A DNA stretch of 64,000 nt, taken from contig JAGKQI010000079.1 in the NCBI GenBank assembly GCA_018806915.1, forward strand, positions 709,001-773,000, given 5' to 3'. Position numbers and translations under genes: made by a program. Below are positions 9,769 through 18,908 of the stretch, one piece after another; the first letter of the stretch is position 1; each line of letters starts with the position of its first letter. The notes under the pieces were generated by a model. It was not told the origin of the DNA. It worked only from the letters and a program-made list of their open reading frames with translations, and did not search any database. This DNA comes from Phytophthora colocasiae (lineage: Eukaryota > Oomycota > Peronosporomycetes > Peronosporales > Peronosporaceae).

Positions 9769-11214
9769 ATGGTCAACGTTATTTCTCCAGTGGCAATCGA
9801 AGACGATGTGTTTATCCCTTTGTCGGCAATGGATGCTGTCATGAGCACGTATCGGGTGGTGGTTCTCTACATTTATCCCCCTTCTTCAACTGCCTACAGC
9901 TTAACGAAGCTCCAGCGCTCCTTTATTAACTTGGTGGATGAAGACTACCCCATTCTAGTTGGAGAACTCCACGTCGAGCAGAAAACGGGGGCAGTAAGTG
10001 TCAAACAATCTCCATTAGCAAGACAACAAGGTGGAGCTGGAGTTCGCTTTGAGATGAACTCAAGTAACTCTCAGTCAACTAAAGACGCAATGGAATCACG
10101 ATCCTGGGACCTCATGCCGAAACCTCGCAGTCACGGAGAGATCATCGCTGTCAAAGGGTCCATTCTATCGGATGGGGGAATGACTATCGGAGTGGACTGT
10201 AGCCATGTTCTGTTCGACGGAGAAGCGACACTGACTTTCATGCGAGCTTGGGGGCAGCACTACAGTGGCGTTTTGAACGAAGATCGACTGGTTATTAACC
10301 ACGAGAGGTATCTGCTCAATGGATCTGGAAAAGCTGCTAAACTCCCGCATCCTGAGTTCCAACTTGTTCCTGCAGAGCCTTTAATCCGAAGGGAAGACGG
10401 ATCTTTAGCACCGAAAGCTGTTGCCACACCACCGAAAACGTCCGAGCATGTGTTCCACCTTTCCTCTTTGAATATGGCAAAACTCAAGAAGTTCGTTGAA
10501 AATGAGCCTGCAATCGAGAAATCCCGTCTGCCAATGCGTAAAAGAGAGAAATTCGTGGCCAAGCTCGTGTCGCTTTTCAAGTCCAAAGACAAGAAAGTTG
10601 TGCAAGCTCTGACTGCTCCAAAGGCTCCGTACATCAGCACTCTTGACGCTATCACAGCGCTATTCACCGTGTTAATCTCGAGAGCTCGTGGTCATGGACA
10701 ACAAGTACGAGTATCAACGGCAGTGAACGGACGAGCGCGACTAGAACCGCCGCTACCTTCGAATTACTCCGGAAACGCTGTTTTCCACGCGATTTCAACG
10801 TACCAGAATGAAGAACTTGACGTCAAAGGTAGGAAATTGTTGCCTTTAACAGTATCAAAAGTCGCCCACAATGTTCGAGCTTCGATCTTGGAACGTGACA
10901 ACGAATTCATGCGCGATACCGTCGCATTCCTATCGAGGCAGAAGGATCCAACAGCCATCAACGACAACGTCAACTTCTTCTTCGGTCCGGACGTTGCGTT
11001 CACATGTTGGGCCAAGATGGGGCTGTATGAAGCAGAATTTGACGGCCAGAAGCCGACTTTTGCGAAAATTCCTCGTGTTCAGTGTATGGATGGCTTCGTA
11101 TTGATCACTGAAGCTCTTGGAGGAAGTGACGGACTGGATGTGCTTGTGTGTTTAGAGACAAACACAATGGAGAAACTCAAAGAGATCACCTCCGAAGTGG
11201 AGTTCCTCTGCTAA
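9769..11214 (+). CDS. BAHD-like acyltransferase, copy 2 with extra basic loop
   Basis: 481 residues, single exon, ATG at 9769. Nearly every block of the upstream copy is shared: MDAVM, DEDYPILVGEL, SRSWDLMP, the catalytic CSHVLFDGEA (His146, Asp150), ISRARGHG, and FTCWAKMGLYEAEFDG near the end. The main difference is an insertion of about 45 residues around 245-290, rich in Lys and Arg (RKREKFVAK, FKSKDKK), placed in the linker between the two BAHD half-domains. The substrate is unknown. The two copies have clearly diverged, so the duplication is not recent. Confidence 0.85.
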   Translation: MVNVISPVAIEDDVFIPLSAMDAVMSTYRVVVLYIYPPSSTAYSLTKLQRSFINLVDEDYPILVGELHVEQKTGAVSVKQSPLARQQGGAGVRFEMNSSNSQSTKDAMESRSWDLMPKPRSHGEIIAVKGSILSDGGMTIGVDCSHVLFDGEATLTFMRAWGQHYSGVLNEDRLVINHERYLLNGSGKAAKLPHPEFQLVPAEPLIRREDGSLAPKAVATPPKTSEHVFHLSSLNMAKLKKFVENEPAIEKSRLPMRKREKFVAKLVSLFKSKDKKVVQALTAPKAPYISTLDAITALFTVLISRARGHGQQVRVSTAVNGRARLEPPLPSNYSGNAVFHAISTYQNEELDVKGRKLLPLTVSKVAHNVRASILERDNEFMRDTVAFLSRQKDPTAINDNVNFFFGPDVAFTCWAKMGLYEAEFDGQKPTFAKIPRVQCMDGFVLITEALGGSDGLDVLVCLETNTMEKLKEITSEVEFLC

Positions 11215-11255
11215 TAAACACTTGAAAAGTATTAGTTTTCGCAGGAAAAAATATC

Positions 11256-11738
11256 CTAAAGCATTGCTTCTTCTCCTTCACTGTCACTTTGTTCTTCTTT
11301 TTCTTCTTCTTGTTCTCTTCTCTTCACAGCTTTTTCTCTCTCCTTCTCCCTCAGCTCCATCATAAGCCCTTGCACTTGATGTCCTTTAGCCAAACTTTCC
11401 GTTCTGTCCACAAAGTCCTCAAAATTCAGACCCGGGTACAGGTCGAAGGCCCATTGTTTGTACATTTTAATCAACGACGCTAAAGCTTGAGCTTCACGAC
11501 CCGTGACGTCCGCACTCACTTGGTATGGAAATGTACGACGGACCTTTTTTAAGCCCTCGGCAGACACCAAATGCGACTCCCGTAGGATATTACGACGCTT
11601 TTTCTGGGTCACTACAGGTGCATCTGCATTTCCTGTATCTCCTCCACCCTCTTGCGTCGACGGTGTAGCGTCAGCAGGGCCAGGAACGTCCTCGCGGCGA
11701 GCCAAGTCTTCATCTCGTTCCCATCCACGTGCAGCCAT
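11256..11738 (-). CDS. Swi3/TIPIN-family replication fork protection protein
   Basis: 160 residues from the ATG at 11738 (MAARGWERDED). The frame stays open upstream to 11822, but the added residues are hydrophobic and atypical, so the later start is chosen. Residues ~48-130 match the Swi3 domain of TIPIN/Csm3/Swi3: LVSAEGLKKVRRTFP, then LIKMYKQWAFDLYPGLNFEDFVDR. The family binds Timeless/Tof1 and stabilises stalled replication forks in the nucleus and supports checkpoint signalling. The tail is a long charged Glu/Lys helix ending in an acidic SDSEGEE. It lies convergent to the second acyltransferase, with the stop codons about 40 bases apart. Confidence 0.85.
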   Translation of the reverse strand: MAARGWERDEDLARREDVPGPADATPSTQEGGGDTGNADAPVVTQKKRRNILRESHLVSAEGLKKVRRTFPYQVSADVTGREAQALASLIKMYKQWAFDLYPGLNFEDFVDRTESLAKGHQVQGLMMELREKEREKAVKRREQEEEKEEQSDSEGEEAML

Positions 11739-11920
11739 TTTGGCGCGAAAAAAGAAAATGATGTGGTACACAAAAGATAAGTGGTAATATGTACCAGCTA
11801 TTTGGTACACTGAAAGTGACATTGAAGTGGTAATGTGTACCTAAGTTTTTACTGTTCAAGGGTTTTCAACCTGGGTGACTCAATACAATTTACGTGACCC
11901 TAATAGTTCTCAGCCACTTC

Positions 11921-11941
11921 CTCACTTTTTAATCTGCTTCC
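11921..11941 (+). promoter_or_regulatory. Initiator-like motif upstream of elicitin 1
   Basis: CTCACTTTTTAATCTGCTTC begins 43 bases before the ATG at 11964. The same CTCACTYTTTAATCTGCT block recurs before elicitin 2 and in altered form before elicitin 3, and fits the TCAYTYY core of oomycete initiators. Confidence 0.5.
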
Positions 11942-11963
11942 TATCGCTCAAGACCACTTCAAG

Positions 11964-12458
11964 ATGAAGACTTCTTCCGCTCTGACCTTGTTTGCTACCA
12001 TCGCACTTTCGAGTTCAACGCTCATTTTCGCGGCTGAATGCACATCGGACGACCTCACGACCATCACCAACACGTACTCGGATGCTGCCATGAGCGAGGG
12101 TGCTTCAAAGTGTGCGGATTTGACTACATCAACGCCGTCTGACAACTACTGCAAAGACTCGGACTGTCTCGACTACATGACCAAGTTGCTCAACGTCCTG
12201 CCGGATTGCACCACCGATGGAGTCAACGCCCGAGAGGGACTGCAAGCCGCACTTGACTATTGTGAGACTGGTACAGCCGATTTGTCCGACGTCGTCACGG
12301 GATCGGCATCTACCACCGCAGGCTCGAAGACGAGCGACAAGGAGAGTGAGAGTACGGCTGCACCTGCGGCCGATGGATCGTCATCGGCTTCGTCTATTAG
12401 TATGGCCATTTCGAGTGCTGCTCTAGCAGTGACGGCCTTTATCTTCGCCACTTTGTAA
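11964..12458 (+). CDS. Elicitin-like protein 1 (single domain, GPI-type tail)
   Basis: 164 residues. A signal peptide (residues 1-~23, cleavage after FAA) precedes an elicitin domain with six Cys (ECTSDD, SKC, YC, DC, PDC, YC). The first Cys spacing (23 residues) equals the classical elicitin value, but later loops are shorter, which marks it as elicitin-like rather than canonical. A Ser/Thr/Ala-rich stalk and a hydrophobic C-terminus follow, suggesting a GPI-anchored cell-surface protein. Elicitins bind and carry sterols, which Phytophthora cannot make, and trigger defence in some plants. It is first of three co-directional elicitins spaced about 230-280 bases apart. Confidence 0.9.
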   Translation: MKTSSALTLFATIALSSSTLIFAAECTSDDLTTITNTYSDAAMSEGASKCADLTTSTPSDNYCKDSDCLDYMTKLLNVLPDCTTDGVNAREGLQAALDYCETGTADLSDVVTGSASTTAGSKTSDKESESTAAPAADGSSSASSISMAISSAALAVTAFIFATL

Positions 12459-12678
12459 GACTGCATCGAAAGTCTCGTTTCGAGACTAGATTGTAAGTTT
12501 CCAAACATGACCATTTGTTTTTCATAAATCTTCGCCAGAATGCTGTTCACTACTGTTCACTACTGGATAGTAACGTTGAGTCCGGTGGTTTTCTGATTGT
12601 ATGGGTTGAGCACAGTGAACAGCTAGACTTCTTCATCGAGTTGGGTTCATCTTGCTGTCTGCCATTGTTCCTCCGCAT

Positions 12679-12706
12679 TTTAATCTGCCTCACTCTTTAA
12701 TCTGCT
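12679..12706 (+). promoter_or_regulatory. Initiator-like motif, doubled, upstream of elicitin 2
   Basis: TTTAATCTGCCT and CTCACTCTTTAATCTGCT lie in tandem 30-60 bases before the ATG at 12737 and match the block before elicitin 1. Confidence 0.5.
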
Positions 12707-12736
12707 GTCTCCAATACGCATCGTTCCCAGGACAAG

Positions 12737-13288
12737 ATGAAGACTTCAGCTCTATCCCTACTTGTGGCCATCGGAATTTCAAGTTCGAATCTCGTTTTCG
12801 CCGCCGAATGCACAACGGAAGACATCACTGCGATTGGCACTGCAGTCACGGAGTCTGTCAGAAATGACGTCGATGAGAAGTGCCCGGAGCTGTCCACACC
12901 GACGGGAGGCATGGGATACTGCGACTCTGCAGACTGCCTTAAGCTCATTCAAAGCATTGTCGAAAATATCCCGGACTGCACCAGCGGTGGCGGCAACATT
13001 CGAGCGGGATGGCAAACATATTTGGACTTGTGTGAGACGGGTGGTGCCACTGCGACGTCCACGGGCTCCACCACATCGACATCTTCTGGTTCGCTTGTGC
13101 AAACCAGCTCCTCTTCAACCGCTTCTTCCTCATCGAGTGCTACCGCAGGCTCAATTACGAGCGACAACGAGAGCACGACTACACCTGAGTCTGGAGGCTC
13201 CGGATCGTCATCGGCTTCGTCTGTCAATGTGGCCTTTTCCAGCGCCATTCTTGCGGTGGCTGCAGTTCTCTTCACTGGCGCTCTGTAA
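12737..13288 (+). CDS. Elicitin-like protein 2
   Basis: 183 residues, ATG at 12737. Signal peptide (to about residue 22, VFAA|EC), then one six-Cys elicitin domain (AECTTED, EKC, YC, DC, PDC, LC) and a long Ser/Thr-rich stalk (TSTGSTTSTSSGS..., SSSTASSSSS), ending in a hydrophobic tail of GPI-anchor type. The domain resembles elicitin 1 closely in order and spacing, and the leader and tail are nearly the same, so the two are tandem duplicates. Expected at the cell surface or wall with sterol-binding activity; the actual ligand is unproven. Confidence 0.9.
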   Translation: MKTSALSLLVAIGISSSNLVFAAECTTEDITAIGTAVTESVRNDVDEKCPELSTPTGGMGYCDSADCLKLIQSIVENIPDCTSGGGNIRAGWQTYLDLCETGGATATSTGSTTSTSSGSLVQTSSSSTASSSSSATAGSITSDNESTTTPESGGSGSSSASSVNVAFSSAILAVAAVLFTGAL

Positions 13289-13375
13289 CATCGTAAGGCT
13301 TCACCAAATGTAGATCCTCCATGATCGTTATAAGTTCATCAATCCACTTGCTTTCAACGGTTATATAAATTAGAT

Positions 13376-13452
13376 GTGGCCAGTGGAAGTTGTTCCAGCC
13401 TGTCCTTCCAACCTGTAGCCAGTGGAGGCTTCCAGCCTGTCCTTCCAACCTG
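13376..13452 (+). repeat. Direct repeat upstream of elicitin 3
   Basis: Two imperfect copies of about 38 bases (core CCAGCCTGTCCTTCCAACCTG) lie side by side 60-140 bases before the start of elicitin 3. Confidence 0.7.
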
Positions 13453-13460
13453 CACGACCT

Positions 13461-13482
13461 TCCTTTAATCACTTCTTTAATC
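13461..13482 (+). promoter_or_regulatory. Initiator-like motif upstream of elicitin 3
   Basis: TCCTTTAATCACTTCTTTAA followed by TCTCC lies 30-50 bases before the ATG at 13514; the TTTAATC(A/T) word is shared with the promoters of elicitins 1 and 2. Confidence 0.4.
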
Positions 13483-13513
13483 TCCACCTAAAGACAAGAC
13501 CCCTCCAATCGAT

Positions 13514-14104
13514 ATGAAGACTTTCTTTCTGGCTCTAGCTTTGGCGCTTGCCACAACGGACTCACTCGTTCGTGCTGATTGCACGGCTGACGATCTTGCA
13601 ACGATCGACGAGGTCTACGCCAATGCAAAAGCGGATGGACCAGCGTCCTGCCCCACTGAAGCGCCGACTGGAAACACCGACAAGTACTGCGAGTATGCCG
13701 CGTGTCTCCGAGGCCATCCTGAAATCGTTGACGAAATTCCCAACTGCATCCACGAAGGTTTCAGCCTCAGGGACGGACTGAAAGCTGCGTTCGAACTGTG
13801 CGAGGGCATTTCGACGGATTCATCTGGCACCGCCACGTCCGGCTCGGGAACTGCAACGAGTTCGTCCTCGAGCTCAACACCTACGTCCAATTCGTCGACA
13901 ATTGCAGCTAATTCGTCCACTTCGACGGACGCTTCAGGTAGTTCGGGTTTTCCGGATTCAATGACATCGTCTTCGGCTTCAAGCACGGGCAACAACATCG
14001 CTGCTGACTCTGGCAGTGCATCGTCCTCAGCTTCAACCATCGCATTGTCTGCCTCCAGTGTTGGCGTTGCAATGACGGCCCTCATGTTCGCTGTAGGACT
14101 GTAA
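13514..14104 (+). CDS. Elicitin-like protein 3
   Basis: 196 residues, ATG at 13514. Signal peptide (MKTFFLALALALATTDSLVRA), one elicitin domain with six Cys (ADCTADD, SC, YC, AC, PNC, LC), then about 75 residues almost entirely Ser/Thr/Ala/Gly with possible O- and N-glycosylation sites (NSS), and a hydrophobic tail (VGVAMTALMFAVGL) suggesting GPI anchoring. It follows elicitins 1 and 2 on the same strand and converges with elicitin 4, the stops being about 30 bases apart. Confidence 0.9.
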   Translation: MKTFFLALALALATTDSLVRADCTADDLATIDEVYANAKADGPASCPTEAPTGNTDKYCEYAACLRGHPEIVDEIPNCIHEGFSLRDGLKAAFELCEGISTDSSGTATSGSGTATSSSSSSTPTSNSSTIAANSSTSTDASGSSGFPDSMTSSSASSTGNNIAADSGSASSSASTIALSASSVGVAMTALMFAVGL

Positions 14105-14135
14105 GATGAAGGCTAAAACTGAATCGATTTTCCCA

Positions 14136-15191
14136 TTAAACGGAAGTCATCGTTATGATCACAACTTGAGCAAGTAACGTAGCAACTCCAGCAGTGCAAA
14201 GAGTTGAATCACTTGTATCTGTGGAATTTGAAGCTCCCGAGGCTGGAGCTGCTGTTGATAATGAGTGCTTTGACGCACTCCCACTGGCTACACTTCTCCC
14301 GACATCGTCCACACAGGACTGCTGCTGGAGACCCAGTTCTTCCTTGTAGTTTATCCCTTCGAACTCGCAGTCGGGCATCTGCTGCACTGCTTTGTCCATA
14401 ACAGAGAGGCAAGTAGTTGCGCTACATGGCACCTCAATAAACCACTCCGTCTCTGTAGTGATCACGTAGGACTCGCAGTCATTGCTGGTGACGATGGAAT
14501 CGATCAAATAGGCCAAACTCGACACCTCGTCGTTAGTACATTCGCTTCCAGACCTCGGGGGGCTGCCCACTGAAGAGGATCCAGTACATTGGGCCAAAGA
14601 CTGCTGTACATCTTCCTTTAAGTTATCTCCATCGATAAAGCAATTGGGAAGCTGTTCAGCCAAATTCTCCATAGTAGCGACACATTGAGTTGCGGAACAA
14701 GGGGCGTAGATGTACACTGCCATCTCGTCCGTCGTCACGTATCGCTCACAAGCTGAAGATTTGGCCGCTTCTAGATACAAATCTGCCGTAATACTCGCTT
14801 CAGACATAGAGCATTCATCTCCACGTGACGTTGTTGAAGGAGTCCTCTCAGTGTCTACAGCTTGAACGAGTAAGGAAGTGCTCGAGTCTTCACTGCACGT
14901 ATCCAATCCAGTCTGTAATTCCTTCTTCTTGTTCACACTGATGCCACCATTGTCATTAGCAGACAACGTACAATCCGGTAACTCCGTCACTAGATCTTCC
15001 ACGACAGAAACACAGCTTGAAGCATCACAAGGCACCAATAACGAGGAGCTATTGACTACGTAGTCACTGCACTTGTCGTTTGAAAGAACCCCATCGATAT
15101 CTTGAATGGTAGTGTGAATCTGGAACACCGTGCAGGTAGCTGCTAGAGAACTCGAGACAAACAACGCCGAAGCAACGAGAACTCGCGTCAT
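14136..15191 (-). CDS. Elicitin-like protein 4 with three elicitin domains
   Basis: 351 residues from ATG at 15191. Signal peptide (about 1-17), then three consecutive elicitin-type six-Cys domains. Domain 1 starts at CTVFQIHT, domain 2 at CSMSEASI and domain 3 at CTNDEVSS; each repeats the order C...C...PCxAxxC...LPxC...C. Linkers are short and Ser/Arg-rich. The end is a Ser/Thr stalk with a hydrophobic tail (ATLLAQVVIITMTSV), as in the neighbours. Multi-domain elicitins are a minority form. Tandem sterol-binding or adhesive domains on one anchored protein are possible, but function is inferred only from the fold. Confidence 0.88.
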   Translation of the reverse strand: MTRVLVASALFVSSSLAATCTVFQIHTTIQDIDGVLSNDKCSDYVVNSSSLLVPCDASSCVSVVEDLVTELPDCTLSANDNGGISVNKKKELQTGLDTCSEDSSTSLLVQAVDTERTPSTTSRGDECSMSEASITADLYLEAAKSSACERYVTTDEMAVYIYAPCSATQCVATMENLAEQLPNCFIDGDNLKEDVQQSLAQCTGSSSVGSPPRSGSECTNDEVSSLAYLIDSIVTSNDCESYVITTETEWFIEVPCSATTCLSVMDKAVQQMPDCEFEGINYKEELGLQQQSCVDDVGRSVASGSASKHSLSTAAPASGASNSTDTSDSTLCTAGVATLLAQVVIITMTSV

Positions 15192-15341
15192 TTCGACCGA
15201 GTAGAGACGAGAATGACGTTGAATCGAACGGCCTCATTCATAGAAGAGTGGCTGAAAGTGTCCGGTTGCACACGATTCAAGTGCACCTACAACGACCGTT
15301 GCACCGTTCAAATTGAAGTAGTATTTGACAAAATACTATGC

Positions 15342-16203
15342 TTACACAGCTAAGGCCAGCACTATGATGAGCGTCGACAATATAGAGGTTTGATGTGACT
15401 TGGAGGCACTGCTGTCATCCTGTCCACTGCTCCCCTCTAATACATCGTCGGAGCTACTGACGGTCGAGTCAAACTTGGGATCGCATCGATTCGATGTGTT
15501 CCCTGTTGCGTTCAAAATCTCCGAGTAGTGGAAGCTCGTGGAAATGTTTTCAGGAAAGACAATCCAGTCGCATTGGTAATAGCTGTCTGATAGTCTCTCT
15601 CGGTGGTTGACGTGGTCGAAGTAGCATCTCGGGACGTCGAATGCCAGGCGTTGAATGAGTCGACCGCACTGTGAATCACAGTCGGCGTTAAAGTGGATGT
15701 CGTAGGCGCAGATGGACGTATCGTACACGCAGGTTTCATTTGTTGCGACGGTCAAGTAGAACGCTACCGTCCTCTCGATCTCCTCAGCGGTGCAGTTGGG
15801 TAGAACGGTTGTCTCTCCTTCGGTAGATCCCAAGAGATCGTTAACCGAGTCCACGTAGATGCTGATGTTCGTAGCGTTGTCCAGCATCTCGCAGTAGCTG
15901 AACTGTGTGGCGATATCCTGCTTCTTGTTGGTATTTTCATTCGACAATTCGTACTTGCAATTTGGCAGTGATTGAGCGAAGTCTTGAACTGTAGCAGCAC
16001 ACGTGGAGGTGCACGGAGTGTCGATGATAATACTATAGTGTTCAAAGGTGGTCGAACTGGCACACGAACCATTGGCAGCTTCATAGAAAGCGTTGAAAGT
16101 GGTTTCCGCTTCAGAACTGGTACAGTTTGTAGTTGATGCCGTTGATGCAGGTGTAGGAGCTGGAGTAGCGCAGATATCGAGTGATCGAATGAGCTGGTCC
16201 TTC
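15342..16203 (-). pseudogene. Elicitin-like protein 5, 3' part (split by Gypsy-1 insertion)
   Basis: This segment carries the last Cys of domain 1 (SLDICATP), two further complete elicitin domains (starting NCTSSEAET and NCTAEEIER; both have the C...C...C..C...PxC...C order), and a stalk with a hydrophobic tail (ILSTLIIVLALAV). The reading frame runs up to the edge of the retroelement at 16203. Beyond the element, at 21621-21878, the missing start and first five Cys are found. Without the insertion and one copy of the 5-base target duplication, the two halves join in frame. Three-domain proteins like this one also occur at elicitins 4 and 8. Confidence 0.88.
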
Positions 16204-16437
16204 TGTAGTCGGTCCACGAACACTTATTAGGGAAGCTGGTGGCTTCCTTGGATCCTTGCTTGTATTGATGCTGATTCAGAAGTGAGCTCTACTCTTGCTC
16301 CAGAGCTCCAAGAAAACGGAGGTCTTCGAGCCTAGTCCTCTAGCAATGATCCTACAATCTCTACCACCAGCTCGGTCTCGGTACCTTATCCGAGTCCCAG
16401 TGAGTAGGCACGTCTTACACGTCTTCGACCCACTACA
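16204..16437 (-). repeat. Gypsy-1 3' LTR
   Basis: 234 bases; TG and CA ends; matches 21383-21616 base for base by eye. Upstream in the element's sense lies a purine-rich GGAAGGGCGG, the probable polypurine tract. Confidence 0.95.
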
Positions 16438-16511
16438 CCGCCCTTCCAAGACGTGGCTCACGAACGTAGTTGTGGCTCCACCATCTTGAACTGTCTTCAT
16501 CTTGGTTACAG

Positions 16512-18908
16512 CTAACGTTGGCTGTGTACTGCCTTCAGGAGTAACTCGTCGACCTTAGCTACCGCATACGAATTTACCATCACAGGGATATCCTTGCATA
16601 GTCCTGGTAATGTTTCCCACGAATCTTCAATGGGCTCCAAACCTTTCCAGGATACCAAGATCTCGAATGCACGCTTCGCGTCATTCCACCTGTGATCAAG
16701 GAGCTCGGCCACGGTCAGTATAATACCTTGTGCAGCAACATGCTCTCGAATCTCCTCTGTCACTTCGAAGCTTTCATCAGCGTAGAACTTTAGCCTAGAA
16801 CTGTGCACATCTTGCTGTGCCCCAGTTACGAGATGTTTTACTCGAAACGAGTGCTCGTCCGCTTTTACCACATGATACGGCCCAATCCAGGTCACCAATA
16901 ACTTGTCGTTGTGCTTTTGGTCAACTCGCGAGCGAAGAACGTAGTCACCCACATCGAAATTGGGCTTAGTTCCACGCTTCTGATTTCGCATGTTACGAGC
17001 CGTTTGTTTTGAGCGTGCAGTGATCACTTTCTTGTGCATAAGTTGAGCGCTCTCACGTAGCGCCTCTAACTTCGCGGCGATGTGCTCAGGATGCTCACCG
17101 ATATCCACCAAGCGCTTCTGCTTGCCGTCTAAGTAGAAGTCTAGTGGCGAAGCAGCCGGTAACACACAGAAAACTTCCACTGGTGCATGATTGCCTAATG
17201 AAGGTACCGGTGTGTGATTCAGGTTTGCTTGAAGCGTTGCCACGAAGTAGGTCCAATCTTTGATGTCAACCTTGTACTCCAGACATAGCGCCCTCAAAAC
17301 TTGCACGATGTCTTTGTTTAGTCTCTCCACAGACCCATTAATCCATGGCGAATACGCTAACGTGAAGTTCTGGATCGAGTTCAGCCGCTTACTCACGTCC
17401 TTGACCACTTCATTCTTAAAGTGAGATCCGTTGTCACTAACCCACACGTGGGGTGCACCGAATCTGCTATGCCAATCCATGATGGCCTGAGCAGTAATTG
17501 CACTTGTTGGTACAGCACACGGCACCAGCTCACAATAGTGAGTTGCATCGTCTTTCATCACTAGGAGATATGCATAGTCACCGAATGACTTGCCGAGATA
17601 CAGATAATCCCAGTGTAGACCCTCATTCCTCGCTTTACTTCGATACGTTTCCGCCCAAGGTCGCTGAACAATCCTTCCCCCTTTAACGTGGTGGCACATC
17701 AGACATCCACGTAGGAAGAGATCCACTCGTTCACGTAGGTGAGCAATACGAAATCGTCTCTGCAGAGTCTCCATAAGAGCATCACGTCCTCGGTGACCCT
17801 GCGGACCACAGTGCGCTATCACCAGCAGTCGGTACACAATATCGCTGTCAGCGTCAGGAATCCAGATGCGGTCTTTACTCATCCACACACCATCATCTCC
17901 TTGCACTAAGTCGCCCGGTTTCATTGCTACGTGTTGCCTCTGACTTGCGCGTAGAGTATCTATTGTCGGCCATACGAAGGAATCGTCACCAAACGGTCGA
18001 ATTGTCACAGTACTCGGCGCTGATTGTTGATCCGTGGTTTCGTCTTCGCTTGGACGTTCACGTTTCTTCTTCAATCGCTTGATTGTACTCCCGGTCGATC
18101 GCTTGCAGCCTGCCCAGCGGGATATCATATCTGCCCACACGTTCTTTACACCTTCGATATGCTCGATCGAAAAGCGAAACTCCATGAGCTTCATCGACCA
18201 TCGCAATAATTTGCCTCTGACGTGCTTTTTGACTTCTTGAGCAGGAGCGAAAATGTGTATCAAGTTCCTATGATCGCAGTACATTCGGAATCCCTTCGGC
18301 CGCATCAACAGGTAAGAGAGCTTGTCACAAGCCGTGACTATTGGGTAAGCCTCTTTCTCGATTACACTCCAGTTGCGCTGTGCTCCCGTGAAAGTACCTC
18401 CCATACACACTAACAACTCATGTTCTTGCTCGTGGATGGAGGTCTCAACATTCCAGACTGCTACCTGAGTCACAATAACAGACCAGCCGACGTCACTCGC
18501 GTCCGTTATCAGAATTGTCTCCGCTTCAGGCTTCGGAAACGCTAGTGTTGCACTGTTGGATAACGCCTTTTTCAGCTGATCAAACGCCTTTAGTTCCACC
18601 GTACTCAGCGTGATCGGAATACCACTTGCCACACGCTTCGAACGTCGCGACGCAGTCACCATGACAGAGTCAAACTTGTCTTGAAGGGGCCTCACCAGAC
18701 GCCCATAGTCAATGATAGAGGTCCTCATCCAGTTGGTAGAGCAGATAAACTGCTGTAACTCACCTGCCGTCGATGGATACGGCAACGCAGTGAGAGCCTC
18801 GATCCGAGCTGGATCATGCCGTACACCGCTTCCATCGATCAGTTTCCCGCACCACTTGACTTCTTTCTTGTACACGCAAGACTTGGATGCACTGAGCTTA
18901 AAACCCAA
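16512..18908 (-). CDS. Gypsy-1 RT C-terminus, RNase H, integrase and chromodomain
   Basis: 798 codons with no ATG at the start, because it continues the RT frame after a one-base shift (GGG run near 18905). Residues 1-~90 are the RT thumb. RNase H follows (ITDASDVGW, IEKEAYPIV, YCDHRNL). The integrase zinc finger (AHCGPQGHRG...GCLMC) and the DDE core come next: Asp434 (LHWDY), Asp492 (VSDNGS) and Glu528 (SVERLN), with the exact 35-residue spacing. The last ~65 residues are a chromodomain (FEILVSWKGLEPIEDSWETL). Integrase would insert the cDNA; chromodomains in this clade can steer insertion to marked chromatin. Confidence 0.92.
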   Translation of the reverse strand: MGFKLSASKSCVYKKEVKWCGKLIDGSGVRHDPARIEALTALPYPSTAGELQQFICSTNWMRTSIIDYGRLVRPLQDKFDSVMVTASRRSKRVASGIPITLSTVELKAFDQLKKALSNSATLAFPKPEAETILITDASDVGWSVIVTQVAVWNVETSIHEQEHELLVCMGGTFTGAQRNWSVIEKEAYPIVTACDKLSYLLMRPKGFRMYCDHRNLIHIFAPAQEVKKHVRGKLLRWSMKLMEFRFSIEHIEGVKNVWADMISRWAGCKRSTGSTIKRLKKKRERPSEDETTDQQSAPSTVTIRPFGDDSFVWPTIDTLRASQRQHVAMKPGDLVQGDDGVWMSKDRIWIPDADSDIVYRLLVIAHCGPQGHRGRDALMETLQRRFRIAHLRERVDLFLRGCLMCHHVKGGRIVQRPWAETYRSKARNEGLHWDYLYLGKSFGDYAYLLVMKDDATHYCELVPCAVPTSAITAQAIMDWHSRFGAPHVWVSDNGSHFKNEVVKDVSKRLNSIQNFTLAYSPWINGSVERLNKDIVQVLRALCLEYKVDIKDWTYFVATLQANLNHTPVPSLGNHAPVEVFCVLPAASPLDFYLDGKQKRLVDIGEHPEHIAAKLEALRESAQLMHKKVITARSKQTARNMRNQKRGTKPNFDVGDYVLRSRVDQKHNDKLLVTWIGPYHVVKADEHSFRVKHLVTGAQQDVHSSRLKFYADESFEVTEEIREHVAAQGIILTVAELLDHRWNDAKRAFEILVSWKGLEPIEDSWETLPGLCKDIPVMVNSYAVAKVDELLLKAVHSQR

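Noticed and set aside
11503..11787. Plus-strand frame opposite the TIPIN gene
   Set aside because: Shadow of a gene with a clear conserved domain on the other strand.
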